In this document: positions 27,368-40,490 of the stretch, one piece after another
Layout of the letters: each line of letters begins with the position of its first letter
How positions within the stretch are numbered: the stretch's first letter is position 1
DNA from: Lutjanus erythropterus
Taxonomy: Eukaryota > Chordata > Actinopteri > Lutjaniformes > Lutjanidae
NCBI GenBank assembly: GCA_020091685.1
Contig: CM034606.1
Span: forward strand, 22,336,695 to 22,400,694
DNA length: 64,000 bases
Direction of reading: 5' to 3'
Translations under genes and position numbers: made by a program
Notes under the pieces: model-generated
What the model was told of the DNA's origin: nothing
What the model saw: the letters and a program-made list of their open reading frames with translations, nothing else
Databases searched by the model: none

Positions 27368-27730
27368 GCAGGGCTGCAAGAGATGGTAATGAAAAATCAT
27401 TTGTGATTATTTTTGACAGTTATTGCGATCACAATATGATTAACGGTTATTGGAAACAATCATTTTTGCATCACAAATTTAATTTTCACTGAAAACAAAC
27501 TATTAAAACAACAATGATGTGACATTTATTGGCGTCTCTACCAAACAGACTTGTTTTCGTCCATCTGGAGAGCAAGATTTGCAGGCCAGGGTATCTCTGC
27601 AGCACTACAGTGCTTCATTATACTGCTGATTTGACACATTTTTCCTTATTAAAACAGTTGCAGCTTATTAGTATATTGTAGCTGACCATATTGTGATTTC
27701 AATTAAATTTCGATTAATAGTGCAGCCCTA
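27368..27730. mobile_element. MITE with CAGGGCTGCA / TGCAGCCCTA ends
   Basis: The left end CAGGGCTGCAAGAGATGGTA and the right end TCGATTAATAGTGCAGCCCT are inverted counterparts over the terminal GGGCTGCA. The interior has TTGCGATCACAATATGATTA and TATTGTGATTTCAATTAAAT, also inverted relative to each other. The ends and AT-rich interior suggest a hAT-like non-autonomous element. No clear target duplication was found. Confidence 0.65.
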
Positions 27731-28275
27731 ACACAAGCATCATGGGACACATTTTCCCAGTTGAACCATCAGCTTTTATTGCTAACATGTTGGAGGATGG
27801 ATTTTTAACTGACTGACATTAATGGAACTGAACGGAAGCCAAAGGCTTTGTAACCACTGTTCATTATACTGCTGGTGGTATATTTCTTCACGGTTAAATC
27901 TGTTTCTACAGTAGAGAGTTGAGAAAGGAAGAGGGGAGTGAAATGGCACACTGCTGAGACACCTTAATCCAGTCCTGCTCCAAACATCAAACAGATTAAT
28001 GAAATAATAATCTGCAGGGAAGGTAGCATTTGTTTACTTTCAGGCTCGAGGTCCAATTATAGTTTCTTATATCTACTTTAACACGTCTAGTGTGAAATGT
28101 AGATAAATGAGGGAATGTGCACCGCCTTTTGTGTTTTGTCCCTGCATGAAAACAGCCAAATTTAAGAACATAAGCTGTTATAAAAATTGCTTTTGTTACT
28201 TTCTGTTCTCTGCTGGTGCTGCACATAAAATTCAATCACTAATAATTATCCCAGGTATCATTTTTCCATACTTAA

Positions 28276-28834
28276 AGGGAAAATTAACCCCTAAATCAAA
28301 AATACATATTTTTCCTCTCACCTGTAGTGCTATTTACCTATCTGGATCGTTGAGTTGCCAGGGTTTGGAGATTCGGGCAGTAGAATTGTCTGCCTTCTTT
28401 CCAGTATAATCAGACTGAATGGCTCTCAGCTTGTGGTGCTCAACGTGCCAAAAAATGTATTTGAAAAATTCAACACCAGTGTCTCTTTAGAACTTAGAAA
28501 TTTAGAACTACTTTCCTTCTTGGTAGATTCTACTGGAAATGCTTTCTTTCTACAAGAAAGATGAATAAAACTGTTCACAACAAGGCCTGTGCATTATATT
28601 GAGTAACCAAGTCATGATTTTTGGAAGGAGACACTGGTGTTCAATTTTTTTTTTTTTTTTGGTGCTTTGAGCATCACAAGCCATCTAGTTCCACCATATT
28701 GGAGAGAAGGCAGACATCTCTGTGGCTGATATCTCCAAAACTAGGCAACTCACACCAGCACAATCTAGACTGATAGATAACACTACAGACCACAGGAAAA
28801 ATATGTATTTTTGATTTGGGGGTGAACTGTCCCT
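28276..28834. mobile_element. TTAA-flanked MITE, complete copy (559 bp)
   Basis: The element starts AGGGAAAATTAACCCCTAAA and ends with the inverted counterpart TTTGGGGGTGAACTGTCCCT. TTAA flanks both sides (28272-28275 and 28835-28838). The halves are largely inverted copies; for example, ACATATTTTTCCTCTCACCTGTAG on the left is answered by ACTACAG..GGAAAAATATGT on the right. It has no transposase. It is a different family from the one at 13334 but has the same target and AGGG/CCCT ends. Confidence 0.75.
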
Positions 28835-29807
28835 TTAAGTGTGGATGGATTCTAGCTCATGTTGTCCTGTAAACGTATTAAACAACTGCAGTTTCACACC
28901 AGAGCAACAACAGCTGTATATACATGAGTACAATATCGCCTTATGAGCAATGTAATGTTGTACTTCATTCTCAAATGCACCAATGAAGTGATCATTTTCT
29001 CATCTTACTTGTGGATGACTCAAGCGTTGAGTGAATTTCTTCATTTCATTCTCTTCACCCTTCAGCGAACGCTCCCATTCCCATCTGCGACAGCTTCTGC
29101 ACACCAGGACGAGGATACGCTTAGCATGATATCATAGATTGACGGTATTTTATAGCACTCACAGCGTGTTAGGCAATATTACTGCCAGTGTGGGACAAGA
29201 TTTGCTTGGAGTGTTGCTTTGCTTGTAGCAGAAAGGAGTGCTGTCTATATCCTAAGTCACAATTTTCAGAATCTTTCCAAAGCAAGACAACAGGATCATA
29301 AACAGGACTGTTAATAAAATAGGCCAAAATACTGAGAATAATGTAGAACGATGAATGTGATTGGTTTTGTCTTCCCTTGTAGGGTTTATTTGTGGAGTAA
29401 ACCTCCTATTAAATTTCATTTAACAGTACCAAAATATGCTAAGGCATGAAAATATCCATGTAAAACATCCTGTATAAGAGTATGAAATATTGACTTGTGG
29501 TCTTGTGAGGCTATTCAGTTACATGTGACGTTTCTTCCGTTCTCCTGCTATTGATCCATGAGTCCTGCCTCTTCAATGGTGCCATGAAGGATTTGTAGAA
29601 CCAACTATGCAAAGAAGCAAAACATCATCAGCCTGTTTGTTTATTTTGCAGCTTTTCCCTTCAAAAACAGGGATTAAAGGAGCAATATGTAACAACTGCA
29701 CATCCCATATTACTACTGCAGCTCAAATAGCGAGTTGGACCGATAGGCAGTGTATCAAATAGGTTGAAATCCTATTTAATATACTGCCTATGAATCAGAA
29801 TCAGATT

Positions 29808-29905
29808 ATCTTTATTGTCATTGTAACATGTGCAATGAAATTAAAATGCCAAACCAGTCAGTGCATCATTCATTGTTGTATAAAACTATAACGGAGCATA
29901 AAAAA
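29808..29905. repeat. interspersed repeat fragment (AATCAGAATCAGATT type)
   Basis: The segment GAATCAGAATCAGATTATCT followed by TTATTGTCATTGTAACATG and GCAATGAAATTAAAATG is a common teleost dispersed repeat, probably a retroelement 3' tail. The family is not assigned. Confidence 0.45.
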
Positions 29906-31251
29906 TATCTAAATGTTGGAGCGATGGTTGTATGGTTGAAGCGAGTTGTTTTCCCAGCTCCCTTCTCCCCAGGCTCCTCAGAATTTGACAATAACAAGTG
30001 ATGTTGAGTCCTGCACTGTAAGTTGATGAGCTGTTTATAACTGTCAGTTGTCTGTGGATGTAATGCTAAGCCTGTTATCCCAAAAACAAAAATCCACTGC
30101 TGTGAAAATATACACTCTGGACTTTGAGTTCAGTTACAGCCTGCCTTAAGGCCTGCCAGACTCCATCAACATATGTTCAATTTAAATGTTAGCATCTCTT
30201 CCTACAAGATTATTACTGACCTGTCACAACTCAGAAACAGACACTAACTTTATTGGTGAACATTTGGCATTAACTTGAACTCTAGTTAGTGTGAAGCGGC
30301 AAACAGAAAAACAAGGAGGACAGTTTGGCAGTAGCATTGTTGTCAGAGAGGCAGTTACTGTATCTCAACTTAGCATGTTTTCTTAATCTCCAGTGACATA
30401 TCATGGTCATTTTAGGATGTATTACAGGAAATATATTACAGATTTCTCCTTTAAATGTTGTGTTTTTTTTACTTCTTCAAAATTAGGAAGCAGGACAGAT
30501 TTTGGATTTAAGGAGCTGTTTGTTCTCCAGTGTTTGGTCAGCTTAAATATCTTAGTCATGAAGCTTTCATACATCATCCAGTTCTTCACTTCTCAACACT
30601 TGACCACACATGGCCGCAGCTTGGCTCTGTACACTGACTGACCTAGATACACTGCAGAATGAAAGAACATGGTGAAGGCAGCAAGGATGAAATCGTGTTT
30701 CTGGAGTGGGTTTAACTTAAACTGCAATTTTGAAGAGTGCTGTCTGTAGACATGTGGATACAGCCCGGATGAACAGGTGCCCCAAATGCTTTTCAGATGG
30801 AGATGACTTGGCAGAGGTGTTGCAACCCACACTGACTGCGCCACACTAAGGCGAGGTGAATTCTCAAGTGGGAAACATGCTTTCATGTTCAGTGTTGCTG
30901 CTCAGACCGCTAGCACATCGATATCGTAAATACACAGTGGAAATGCTAATGCTCATATTTAGCAACCGTCTACATCTACTTGATAGCTGACAATGTGCTA
31001 GTAGTGTATAGTAGTGGAAGGATTATGTAACACGAGCAGAGGGAGTTTTATGGTTGAGGACAGCAGAAAGTGGTTTGATAGTCTTTCCACTGGGAGCAGA
31101 ACTATATCCTTTCACTCTCTCAGTCTTTCTTTTTCTCAGGCCTGTCCACCCCTCCACTCCTGTCATTAACGTCTAATGAAAATAGATGGCTGAGCTGAGG
31201 TGTTGACCTGCCTCCTGTGGAGATGTGCGCAGAGATGTCTGTTTGCCTTAA

Positions 31252-32213
31252 AGGGATAGTTCGGATTATTTGAAGTGGGGTTGTCTGAGGTACTTATCCA
31301 TAGTCAGTGTATTATCTGCAATAGATTGCTGTCAGCTTGGAGAAGCAGCACGAGGAGTGCCAGTTTAGGAAGCTTAGCATTGTACTGCTCGGGACATTGT
31401 CAGCAGCAAATCGTGTATCAGTTTAAGTGTACGCTTTGCTGTCAAGCAGCCTTTTCTGATGGGAAACTGCTTTTTAATAAGCTAAATTTCTCGCTCAACC
31501 GGAGTCCATTGGCAAAATCAGTAATTCTACTACTCAGAACGCAGGAGTTTCTGGTCTACGTCTATCACTGTCTCAATCTGTTAGCTTATGTGATCATGTG
31601 ACTTTGGTAAATCCAAACTAAACTTTCAAACCCAAGGTCACTCAGTAACACAAACAATAACAGTAATTGATTGCAGCACCAATAGACCAGCAACTCCTGT
31701 GCTCTGTGAGGTGAAATGACTGATTATATCAATGGAATCTGGTTAAGGGAGCAATGTTTGGCTATTTTATATATGTATATATATTCATTTTAAATTTTTA
31801 ATGTTCCTTTTAATTTTTTAAAATTGTGTTACTTTGGTGTTAGTTTGGATTCACCAAAGTCACATGGTGACACAGACAAACTAAGAGATCGTGGCAGCAG
31901 TAGACCAGCAACTCTGGTGTTGCCTTACATGACAGCAGTTTCCTATTGGAAAAGGTCATCTGATGGCGAGGTAAAGTGGTAAAAACACTCTTAACGTAGT
32001 GTACACTTAAAGTGATATCGCCTTTTTTAGGTGGCTAATATCTGTGTTGCTGCTGACCCTGTCCACATCAATACATTGCTTAGCTTCCTGCACTAATACT
32101 TCTGCTCCTTCTCCAAACTGGAGATGTACCGACAGCTGTCTACTGTAGGTAATACACTGACTGTGAATAAGTAGCTCATATAACCCCACTTCAAAAAATT
32201 CTGAACTATCCCT
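31252..32213. mobile_element. palindromic TTAA element, enlarged copy (962 bp)
   Basis: The element starts AGGGATAGTTCGGATTATTT and ends AATTCTGAACTATCCCT, with TTAA at 31248-31251 and 32214-32217. It shares the left arm, the GGCAAAATCAGTAATTCTAC core and the right arm with the copies at 13334 and 37308. The extra length comes from a second, diverged copy of the core (31840-31920 resembles 31590-31690, including TAGACCAGCAACTC). The ORFs at 31275-31601 (+) and 32189-32007 (-) are inside it and not genes. Confidence 0.78.
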
Positions 32214-32322
32214 TTAAGGATGCACACAGGCACTTTGCTTGAATGCATGTCTAGATGTATTGAAAATGTAGATACGCAAATACACACACAGCATTCTAAC
32301 AGTTACATGTGCAGAAACACAT

Positions 32323-32355
<33 letters not shown>
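32323..32355. repeat. (AC)n microsatellite
   Basis: About sixteen AC units lie in the rgs7 intron. Confidence 0.95.
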
Positions 32356-32356
<1 letters not shown>

Positions 32357-35246
32357 CTGCTGTTGTGATGAACTGATTTATTGAAGACAGTCGCTGGTGA
32401 CCCCGAAAATCTAATCACTCACTATATGAATCCAAGGAAGATGCTAATGTGTAATATGTCAGAACTCGTCTGGTTTATCAAGAAATGCCAATAAAATGTT
32501 CAGTGGAATGATTCAGTTGATATGCACGGCATGTCTGAGGGTCTAGATCATTATTTAGCATATAAAAGCCTCTGTGATGTTTTGCTGCTCTGACGTTGTT
32601 GGGCTTATATCAAGTGTACCAGATTGTACTGTATGTGTGTGTGAGTGTGTGTGTTTTCTTTCATTCCTGCTCAGATGTGTGCACCATGAATAATGCTGTG
32701 ATGCATGTGTGAGCATGTGTGTGTGCTGTATGTAGGGCAAATGTTGCTAAGAGAGAGTCCTGAATTTTTTATGCAAGCCTAAAACAGCTCTGGTGAAGTT
32801 CATAGCCAGTCAGCATGAGCAGGAAACATCTTCTCTCATCAGCCAGCGCTTTGCGTATATGTACGCAGCCTTGTGTGTGAGCATGTGTGTGATTGTAATT
32901 ATGTAAGTGGGAAGAATGAGGAAAGGAAACGCAGTCGTATATATCGAAATGATAAGATTTAACATTTAGTATTGATAAATATAGTAAAATACTGACGTTT
33001 TTTCTACATTCATCCTCAGAGAGTGAGAATCCACATTCTCCCACCTTTACAGCATTGCCTTTTCTCATATCTTTGAGACATTTTTGCTCAGAAATGGCAC
33101 AGCTTTGTGGCTTTTCTCCATTGCAACTTTTCTGTTGCAGTGGCACAAGGGAAAATGTGAGATATTTTCATGATTGAAAATGTTCTGCTGCTTCTCTAAC
33201 CACATAAAATTGACTAAGCCTTTCAAACTGTGCAACAAAAAATGTTAATCTCCAGCAGTTATTTGGCTTGAATGTAATAATTTAACGCTCCACAAGTTAC
33301 AAAATTCCTCTCGCAGCTTTACTTCTCAGAGGATTTTTGCAAAGAGGACAGTTAATGTCACTTGATTACAGAAAATTTTCCAAATAAATTGATTTGCCTT
33401 CCTGTAGTCTGTATTTTAGAACTCCATCCAAGATAAAATAAATTGTTATGGTTACAGTCTTTGCAGTAGGTCCATGCTGTAACTACCGGGGTCTGATCTT
33501 GCTCTGTAGTGTAGTATCTGACAGCTGAGGCACCAGCCCACTCCTATTTACATCTGAACTGCCGTCGGGCATCCAGTAATTGTTCTTCCAGTATGGCTTC
33601 TGTCTCTGTGTAGAGCCATTAATCCTTTACTGTATGTTTATTTTCTGTTCTGGTTCCCACTGAGCACATGCAACATTGTATCACACAGTTATTGTTATCC
33701 TCAGTCGATATGGGAGAGCACTGTTTTACATTCTGGTGCTTACATAAATGTCAATACTGTGCATCTTTGAAGTAATTGGTCCCTGGTGAAACTTGGTCTT
33801 TTCTGCAGATGACAGTGATCCAAACAGAGTGCACGAGGCTGTGGTTCCTATTGTTGTTGAACATTTTTCCACTTTACTGGACGTAAACAAACAAACTCTG
33901 GATATTATAGCTGAACAGTGTGAAGTGATGGAATATACATCCTCGCATAAAGTATAGTTATCGTCACTTTTATGGCATGTTCAGGTTGCTCTCAACCCTT
34001 ATTACTATAGTATAGAAAACTTAGCTTGTCCCTGATCAATATATGCTTGAAATTATCATCATTCAACATAATCATGAAACTGATTTCAAAATTCAAGTTA
34101 TGATAATACCATTTTAAAAAACAAAGAAAACTGACGACTTAAAAAAAAGTCTTTAATATATAATCAATCTGATGAGTACAGCATTTTTTTGTTTTTGTAT
34201 AAAATAAGTATTTCCTTTTGACTTAAAGGAGAAATATTTCAGACCTTAATTTTCAAAATTGAAAGCTATTATTTTCTTTTTTAATAAAATAAAATAAAAG
34301 TAGCCAGCCAGGACATAAGCATGTACAAAACTGGCCTGAATTATCTTTGGCAATGAATGTTTGGATTATGTATGTACAATTGCAAAACACAAATAATGGA
34401 GCAGTCATTTTTGTATTGCAATATCATGATATTTGATGTGTTGTTACATCCCTACTACAGTACATGCCATTGTTATGACTTTGATTACAACTTCATTTGC
34501 TGTGTGGAAATATTTTTCAGTGTTAATGTAGCAACTACCAAAGAATCCCCAAAAATAGCTTGTGCATATAGCATATAACAGGACATAACCTCTGAGAATA
34601 ATAATGATTGATAAGACAAAAAGATTGTTAACATTTCTTTACCAGCTTTCCTTCTTATAATGTGAGCATTCTGTCTGTGTTTTCAGCTTCGGGGAACTCT
34701 GTCCTTCACACTTTTGAAAAGGGTGTTGATGAAGCACTGTGAGATCTGAACCATTTCCCCTTAGTGCGACTTAGTAATGAAGTAATGAACAAACAGAAAT
34801 AACAAACAGGGCAAAGGTATTAGTGCGTGCTATTGATTTGTCAATTGATTAAGTGGTTGTGTACAAGAGATCATTTTGCAGGAACAAGACTGTCCCTCTC
34901 CTCTGCATCGCTGCAACACAGCAGTAATACAGTGTTGTTAGACAGTGCAGAGCTACAGCCATTATTAATACACTGGGTCTTGGTTTATACTAGTACAAAT
35001 TCAGCAGAGATCTCATCTGGAAGCTTTTTTCAATCTAGGCTGAATCTGCATCCGTTAAGCCTACCCTATATCACGCTGCCCTGCCATCAATACAATTTAC
35101 CAACCATCCTACATTGTTCATGAGTCATAAAGCGGAGGGGACTGAATACATTTTCAGCTTTTTCTCAGTTAAGAGCCAGATTGAAGGGTTCTTATACTGC
35201 CTGTCTCCCTCAATCTGCAATCAGAAGATCAGGAAGACCGGGAGAA

Positions 35247-35262
35247 AGAGGGAGAGAGAGAG
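35247..35262. repeat. short purine (GA)n tract
   Basis: A GAGAAAGAGGGAGAGAGAGA type tract lies in a purine-rich stretch. Confidence 0.7.
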
Positions 35263-37307
35263 GGGTGAGGTGGGATGATCTATAATTGCCAGATCAGAGA
35301 GAAATCTTTGTGCGTGAAGTAGGGCTCTTTGTATGTCAGCTTGCCAGCCAGGCGATTTCTCTTCCTGTGTATGAAAACATGCATGTTCTTTCTTGCACAC
35401 ACTGCTGAGGGAAAAGTGTGGGTGTTTGGCAGACACTGCTGGATGGAAAATTGGCATTTATGGCTTTGTGCGTTTCAAACTAATCCATTTTGCCTGTATT
35501 TGCTGACATCAATACCTAAACGCCAATTAGAGGGGCTGGCATTAGTGACACATGTTATAATCGATAGAAGTGTAGTTCTGGTATCTCTTCATACAACTAC
35601 TGGAGGCTAAAGTTATCCATCCGGCCATGCTGCACCTTGTAACAATACAATAAGTGATATATTCTACAAATACCACAGGTGACTAGAGGCCAATTTGAGA
35701 TGCATACAGCACAGCTTATGTGAGCAGTTCATTCTTCTCAGTCCTACACAGAGACAAAATAAACAGAAAGAAAGGAACAGATAAGACAGTGGCACTATCA
35801 GAGGTAAGTTATGACTGATGTTCCATAACTTACTCTTTCTTGGGAAATGTAATGCTACTTTGATCTTGTTTTATCAGACAAAACATTAAAACCTGTGAAA
35901 AATTCCCAGCTTTGGCGTCTCTCTGTGGTAGTATCACAAAATACTCAAATAAATGACACTGTAGCACATAGCAATGCCTGACTGTTCAGCAACAAAACAA
36001 ACAGACTGAACATATAACATTACCTGCCAAAGTTTAACTATTTTGTTTTTCTTATAAGAAATACGTTTATTTGCTTTCTTGCGGGGAATTAAATAAGAGG
36101 ATCAGCACTGTCATATCTTTTCACTGTTTTTAAGGCTTCAATATATTCATGTATATTCAATATACATGTTTGTGCAGATTAAATAAATGAGATTAAATGT
36201 GTTAATAATTAGTGACTTTTAGAGATGCTAGTAGGGGATTTGTGATTCTTCTTTTTTCCAGTCTTTATGCTAATGTTTAATTTTAGGCTGTGGTTACTGA
36301 ATAATGGTGATGGTCAAGGTTAAACATAACAAAATTCAACATTTACATTGAAGACAGGTCACACGAGTTCTCCAGTTTCAAAGTAATACACGTTATTTGG
36401 CCATTGAGCTGAAAATGACACAGTACTTCCTGCATTGACAGTAAATGCTGCCGCTGGGTGATGTTTTGGGCTGCTCCGTGAAGACAGTGAAAAGATACTT
36501 AGGCCTGTCTTGCTCTAAGCTCTCCCCTCAGTGTATGTCTGCCACAGCTGGAGTCTTTAGTCCTGTCTGTTGGGGTTATATAAGGGTCTAAGGAAGCCTG
36601 GGCATTAAGATAGAGGCTGACTCAGGCCCCGCTTCTGTCTGGTCATTTAATTCCAGCTCAACATTTAGCGAAAGATTGCAGGAGAACCGCAGCCAGAGTT
36701 GTGAATGAATCTTCTGCCATCTCTAGTGTGATGGTCTTAATGAGGACAGAGACGCTCAGTTGGGACGAAAGAGAAAAAGAGAAAATGAGAGAATGTAGAG
36801 GGAAACAGACAGGACGATAGTTTTATCTGAATTTCTTTGCCATACTGCTCTGTATTCACCGCGCACTGCGTATGTGTCTGCGCGTCCATCCAAATATCTA
36901 TGTGTCCTTGTTCTCTCATTGTTTATATCTCTGCCCCTCCTCTCCTGACCCCCCATCTCTACATACACCATCTGCATCGCAACTGTGTCCATGCAGTCTG
37001 TACTTCTAATGCAGTCCCCTGTTCTTTCTCTTTCCTTCCCACACTTCATCTACAAAGTATAAAATCCCGCTTGCCTTCTCGTCTTTATGTCTTGATGTTA
37101 GACATCAGGTCTCTGTTTAGTGTGGAATCTGTATCCTGTTTGCTTTGCATTTCTGTAGTTGCATCCTTTAGAAATATCTTCACATTCAGTAGTATTTACC
37201 ATATAGTAAATGATTCCTTGTTATTTCCAGGCCACTTTCTTCCTGCTATGGCTGAAGTCAGATGAAGTATTTAAATTCTGTATACAATGTGAAAAAGGTC
37301 ATCTTAA

Positions 37308-38057
37308 AGGGATAGTTCAGATTATTTGGCATTGGGTTGTATGAGGTACTTATCTATAGTCAGTGTATTACCTGAAGTTGATGGGTCAGCACACTCTTGG
37401 TTTGGAGAAGCAGAGAGGAATGTCAGCACAGAAGCTAAGCACTGAACTACTGTGGACAGGGTCAGCAGCAAAATGTATTTTAGCCACTTAAAAAAGGCCC
37501 AGCTAAAAGAATGCTATATTTAAATTTAGATGAGAAAACTGCCATTAAATTAGCTAAACATCGCCTTCATCAAAGCCACAAGCCTCTTTTGGAAAAATTA
37601 TTTTACTTTGCAGAACATGAGAGTGTGTCATATACCACTGGCTCGACTGGTTACTTTGTTTGTATTATTGTGTGACTTTGGTGAATCAGAATAAACACTT
37701 TCAAACACCAATGTCACATAATAACACAAACTAATCGAGATATATAAGGAGCTCCCATGTCCTGTGAGGTTAAATTACGGTTTTTGCCAAAGGCGTGTGG
37801 TTGCTTTGGAAATTTTGATATTTGGCTTATGAAATGGCTTTTTAAGCCACCAAAAAAGGCCCATCTAAAAAAAATGACACTTAAACATGTTTTGCTGCTG
37901 AACCTGTTCAGAGCAGCACACTGTTTAACTTCGTCGCAGGAACTCCTCTCTGCTTTTCCAAACTGAGGGCGTATTGACCACCATCTACTATAAGTAATAC
38001 ACTGACTATTGATAAGTACCTCGTACAACCCCACTTTAAATATTCTAAACTATCCCT
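37308..38057. mobile_element. palindromic TTAA element, complete copy (750 bp)
   Basis: The element starts AGGGATAGTTCAGATTATTT and ends AATATTCTAAACTATCCCT, with TTAA at 37304-37307 and 38058-38061. Left-arm blocks such as GAGGTACTTATCTATAGTCA are answered in the right arm by TGACTATTGATAAGTACCTC. It is the same family as 13334 and 31252. The minus-strand ORF at 38034-37714 is the reverse reading of the right arm. Confidence 0.8.
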
Positions 38058-38504
38058 TTAACATTCACTAGTGCATTTTTAAAGTGTAGATTCAATTTTT
38101 GCTTGTGAACCGTTTTTGATAAATAGACATCAGATCCATTATGTGAAACATGAGCTAGGACACCATCACCTAATTTCTCCTAATTGCAAAAATGAACTTT
38201 TTTGAAAATGTCAGTGCTTCTCAACTCTATGATTACAACCACTGAAGCATTCTGCCAAAGATTAATAAATTATTGGCGGGATGGTGTTCTCCAAAACAAG
38301 CACTGTATATTTCATAGCAGCCTCAAATCATCGCCAAAGCTAAAATCATATTTGCACGTCAAGAGCCTTCAGAAGTAAATAGAAATAAGAAATCTTGTTA
38401 TCTTCTCTGCAGAGTATTTCATGCATTACTTCGCTTCTCTGCAGTGTATTTTGGCAGCTCGAAGCAAGATTGTAGTTTTTTCTGCAAAACATCCTTTTAC
38501 TTTT

Positions 38505-38850
38505 CTCCGTCTCTCTGTCTCTCTCTGTCTAGACTTATGAAAACATTTCTCTCACTCCCAACACTTTTTCATCCCAGTTTCCCTCTCGCTCTGGTGTTCA
38601 CACTTTGCCCTCTCCTATTTCTATTCCCCTCCACCCTCCCACTCACATGCCCTCTTTTGTTCACTTTCAGCTCTTTGATGTTTCTCATATACTCGCAATA
38701 TTGCGCTAACTTTCTCTCTTTGTCTGCCTCACCCTGACACACACGTGCACTCCACTTCTCTTTCTACCCCTCCCTCCTTACCAGCGAAGCATCCATCCAC
38801 CTCTGTCTCTCCGTCCCCTCCTCTCACATCCCTCGCCTCTCTTTGAAGTC
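38505..38850. repeat. pyrimidine-skewed stretch
   Basis: The plus strand is strongly enriched in C and T over about 350 bases, with CTCTCTGTCTCTCTCTGTCT and many CCCTCC blocks. It is low-complexity intronic DNA. Similar but shorter stretches lie at 36860-37090 and 44455-44585. Confidence 0.6.
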
Positions 38851-39351
38851 ATCAGAGCCCTAGTCAGAGCCCATGCCACTCCAGTCAGCTTTTATCCTCG
38901 CATAGAGAAAAAGAGAGAAGAGGAATGTATTTAGACCCTGCTGGAGCACAGTCATCTCTCCTCCTGTGTGAAATGATTCACTCGTGACTCATAGCTTTAT
39001 TGGGAACTCTCTCTAAACAAACAAGCAGTGTATGTGGCATTTTCCATCCAAATTGACTGGAACTGTAACTGAGAGTGCTGGCCTGATTGTCCCCCTGCAG
39101 CTTGGTGCCTCTCTCAACAATGAGGAGTCGGTCTCCCAGAAGCAATCATGTCTCAGTGATTAGCCTGCCATGACTGAGTGCCATCGCGCAAATCCAATAC
39201 CGCCAAAATAATAAAAGTCAAACAGCAATTGTTCCAAAGGGTACATTTTCATATGTTTGAGACATACATTTTCATTTGCCAAACAGACGGAGACACACCT
39301 TTGTCTCAAATCGTGCGCTCCTCAACTCATCATTGTGGCACAGACAGACTG

Positions 39352-39356
<5 letters not shown>

Positions 39357-39391
<35 letters not shown>
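39357..39391. repeat. (CA)n microsatellite
   Basis: About seventeen CA units lie in the rgs7 intron. Confidence 0.95.
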
Positions 39392-39394
<3 letters not shown>

Positions 39395-40149
39395 CAGCTT
39401 GCAGGTTGCACTGTGTTGAGCAGCTTCCACCTGCAGCCTACTGAGGCTCACAGCTTCATACCATTAGTTCAGCTTAGCAAGCACAGCCATCCACAGTACA
39501 GCCGAGTCTATAAACCCCAGGCGCCATCTTGACTCAACCTGCTGCTGCTTCTTTCTTGTCTTGTGCCTTTCACTGCAAAAATGTGGCAAAATAATTTAAC
39601 ACAATGCACACAGCCAAAATAATAGCTTGGTTATGTGTGTATGTGTCCTTGTATCACCTTATAATACCGGTGTTACAGCAAACTACCCTGGTAATGTTCA
39701 AATGATGTAAACTTTAAATTACACCCACAAATGCTACAGTGAAGTTGAGAGTTTTATGTTGCATTTAAATTCAGGCAGGTAAGGAATAATGTTTGATTTA
39801 AAATGCCGGATTTAATTAGCATAGCTCACTGGTTATGTAACCCGAGGCAAATGCTAAGCAGCCTATATTATTTCCATATATTTTAATATTTGGAGGTGCA
39901 CTTAAAAGAATGACGGCAGCCGTAAAATATGAGGAGGTGAATTAGGATCTGGGTGGAGGAACATTGGCCTCATTAATTTAATTCAAAGTCTGTCTTTCTT
40001 GTCCAGGCAGCTATGTAAACAAAATGATTAATTGCAGCTATGCCAAAATATAGTTGGCAATGGAAATGCATATTAATATACAATGTTCATGAAAATAGAT
40101 GTTGTTATGATAAGAGCTGTTTTTAGCTGCACAGTACAAGCTGCGTAGC

Positions 40150-40490
40150 TCTATGGATGACACTGTTGGTTGGATCCAGACTGAAATATCTCAAAAACTA
40201 TTGGCTGGATTGTCATTAACATTGACATTCATATTCCCAGGATGATGAATTGTTTCTTTAGTGATGCCCCTGACTTTTCTCCTAGTGTCATCTTCAGGTC
40301 AAAATGTTTTATTTCCTCAATAAACTTTGGTTTATGACCAAATACCTGCAAAACTAATGACATTCTCATCAGCCCCAGCTGTAGTTTATGTTCAATGCTA
40401 ATTAGCAAATTATAGCACGCTAACTCATTAAACTAAAATGGTAAACATTATACCTGCTAGCATGCTGATGGCAGCATTGAGCTGCTTGAT
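40150..40490. repeat. interspersed repeat (CAGACTGAAATATCTCAA type)
   Basis: The block TCCAGACTGAAATATCTCAA then CTATTGGCTGGATTGTCATT and CTGACTTTTCTCCTAG is a familiar teleost dispersed repeat. It is followed by GCTAATTAGCAAATTATAGC and CTGCTAGCATGCTGATG, the AGCTAA-rich tail often found with it. No ORF; the class is unknown to me. Confidence 0.5.

Noticed and set aside
31275-31601. 108-residue plus-strand ORF and the similar ORFs at 32189-32007 and 38034-37714, all containing a (S/N)QCI(I/T) type string
   Set aside because: They recur only because they lie in copies of the same palindromic TTAA element and read the same arm. No protein family is recognisable.
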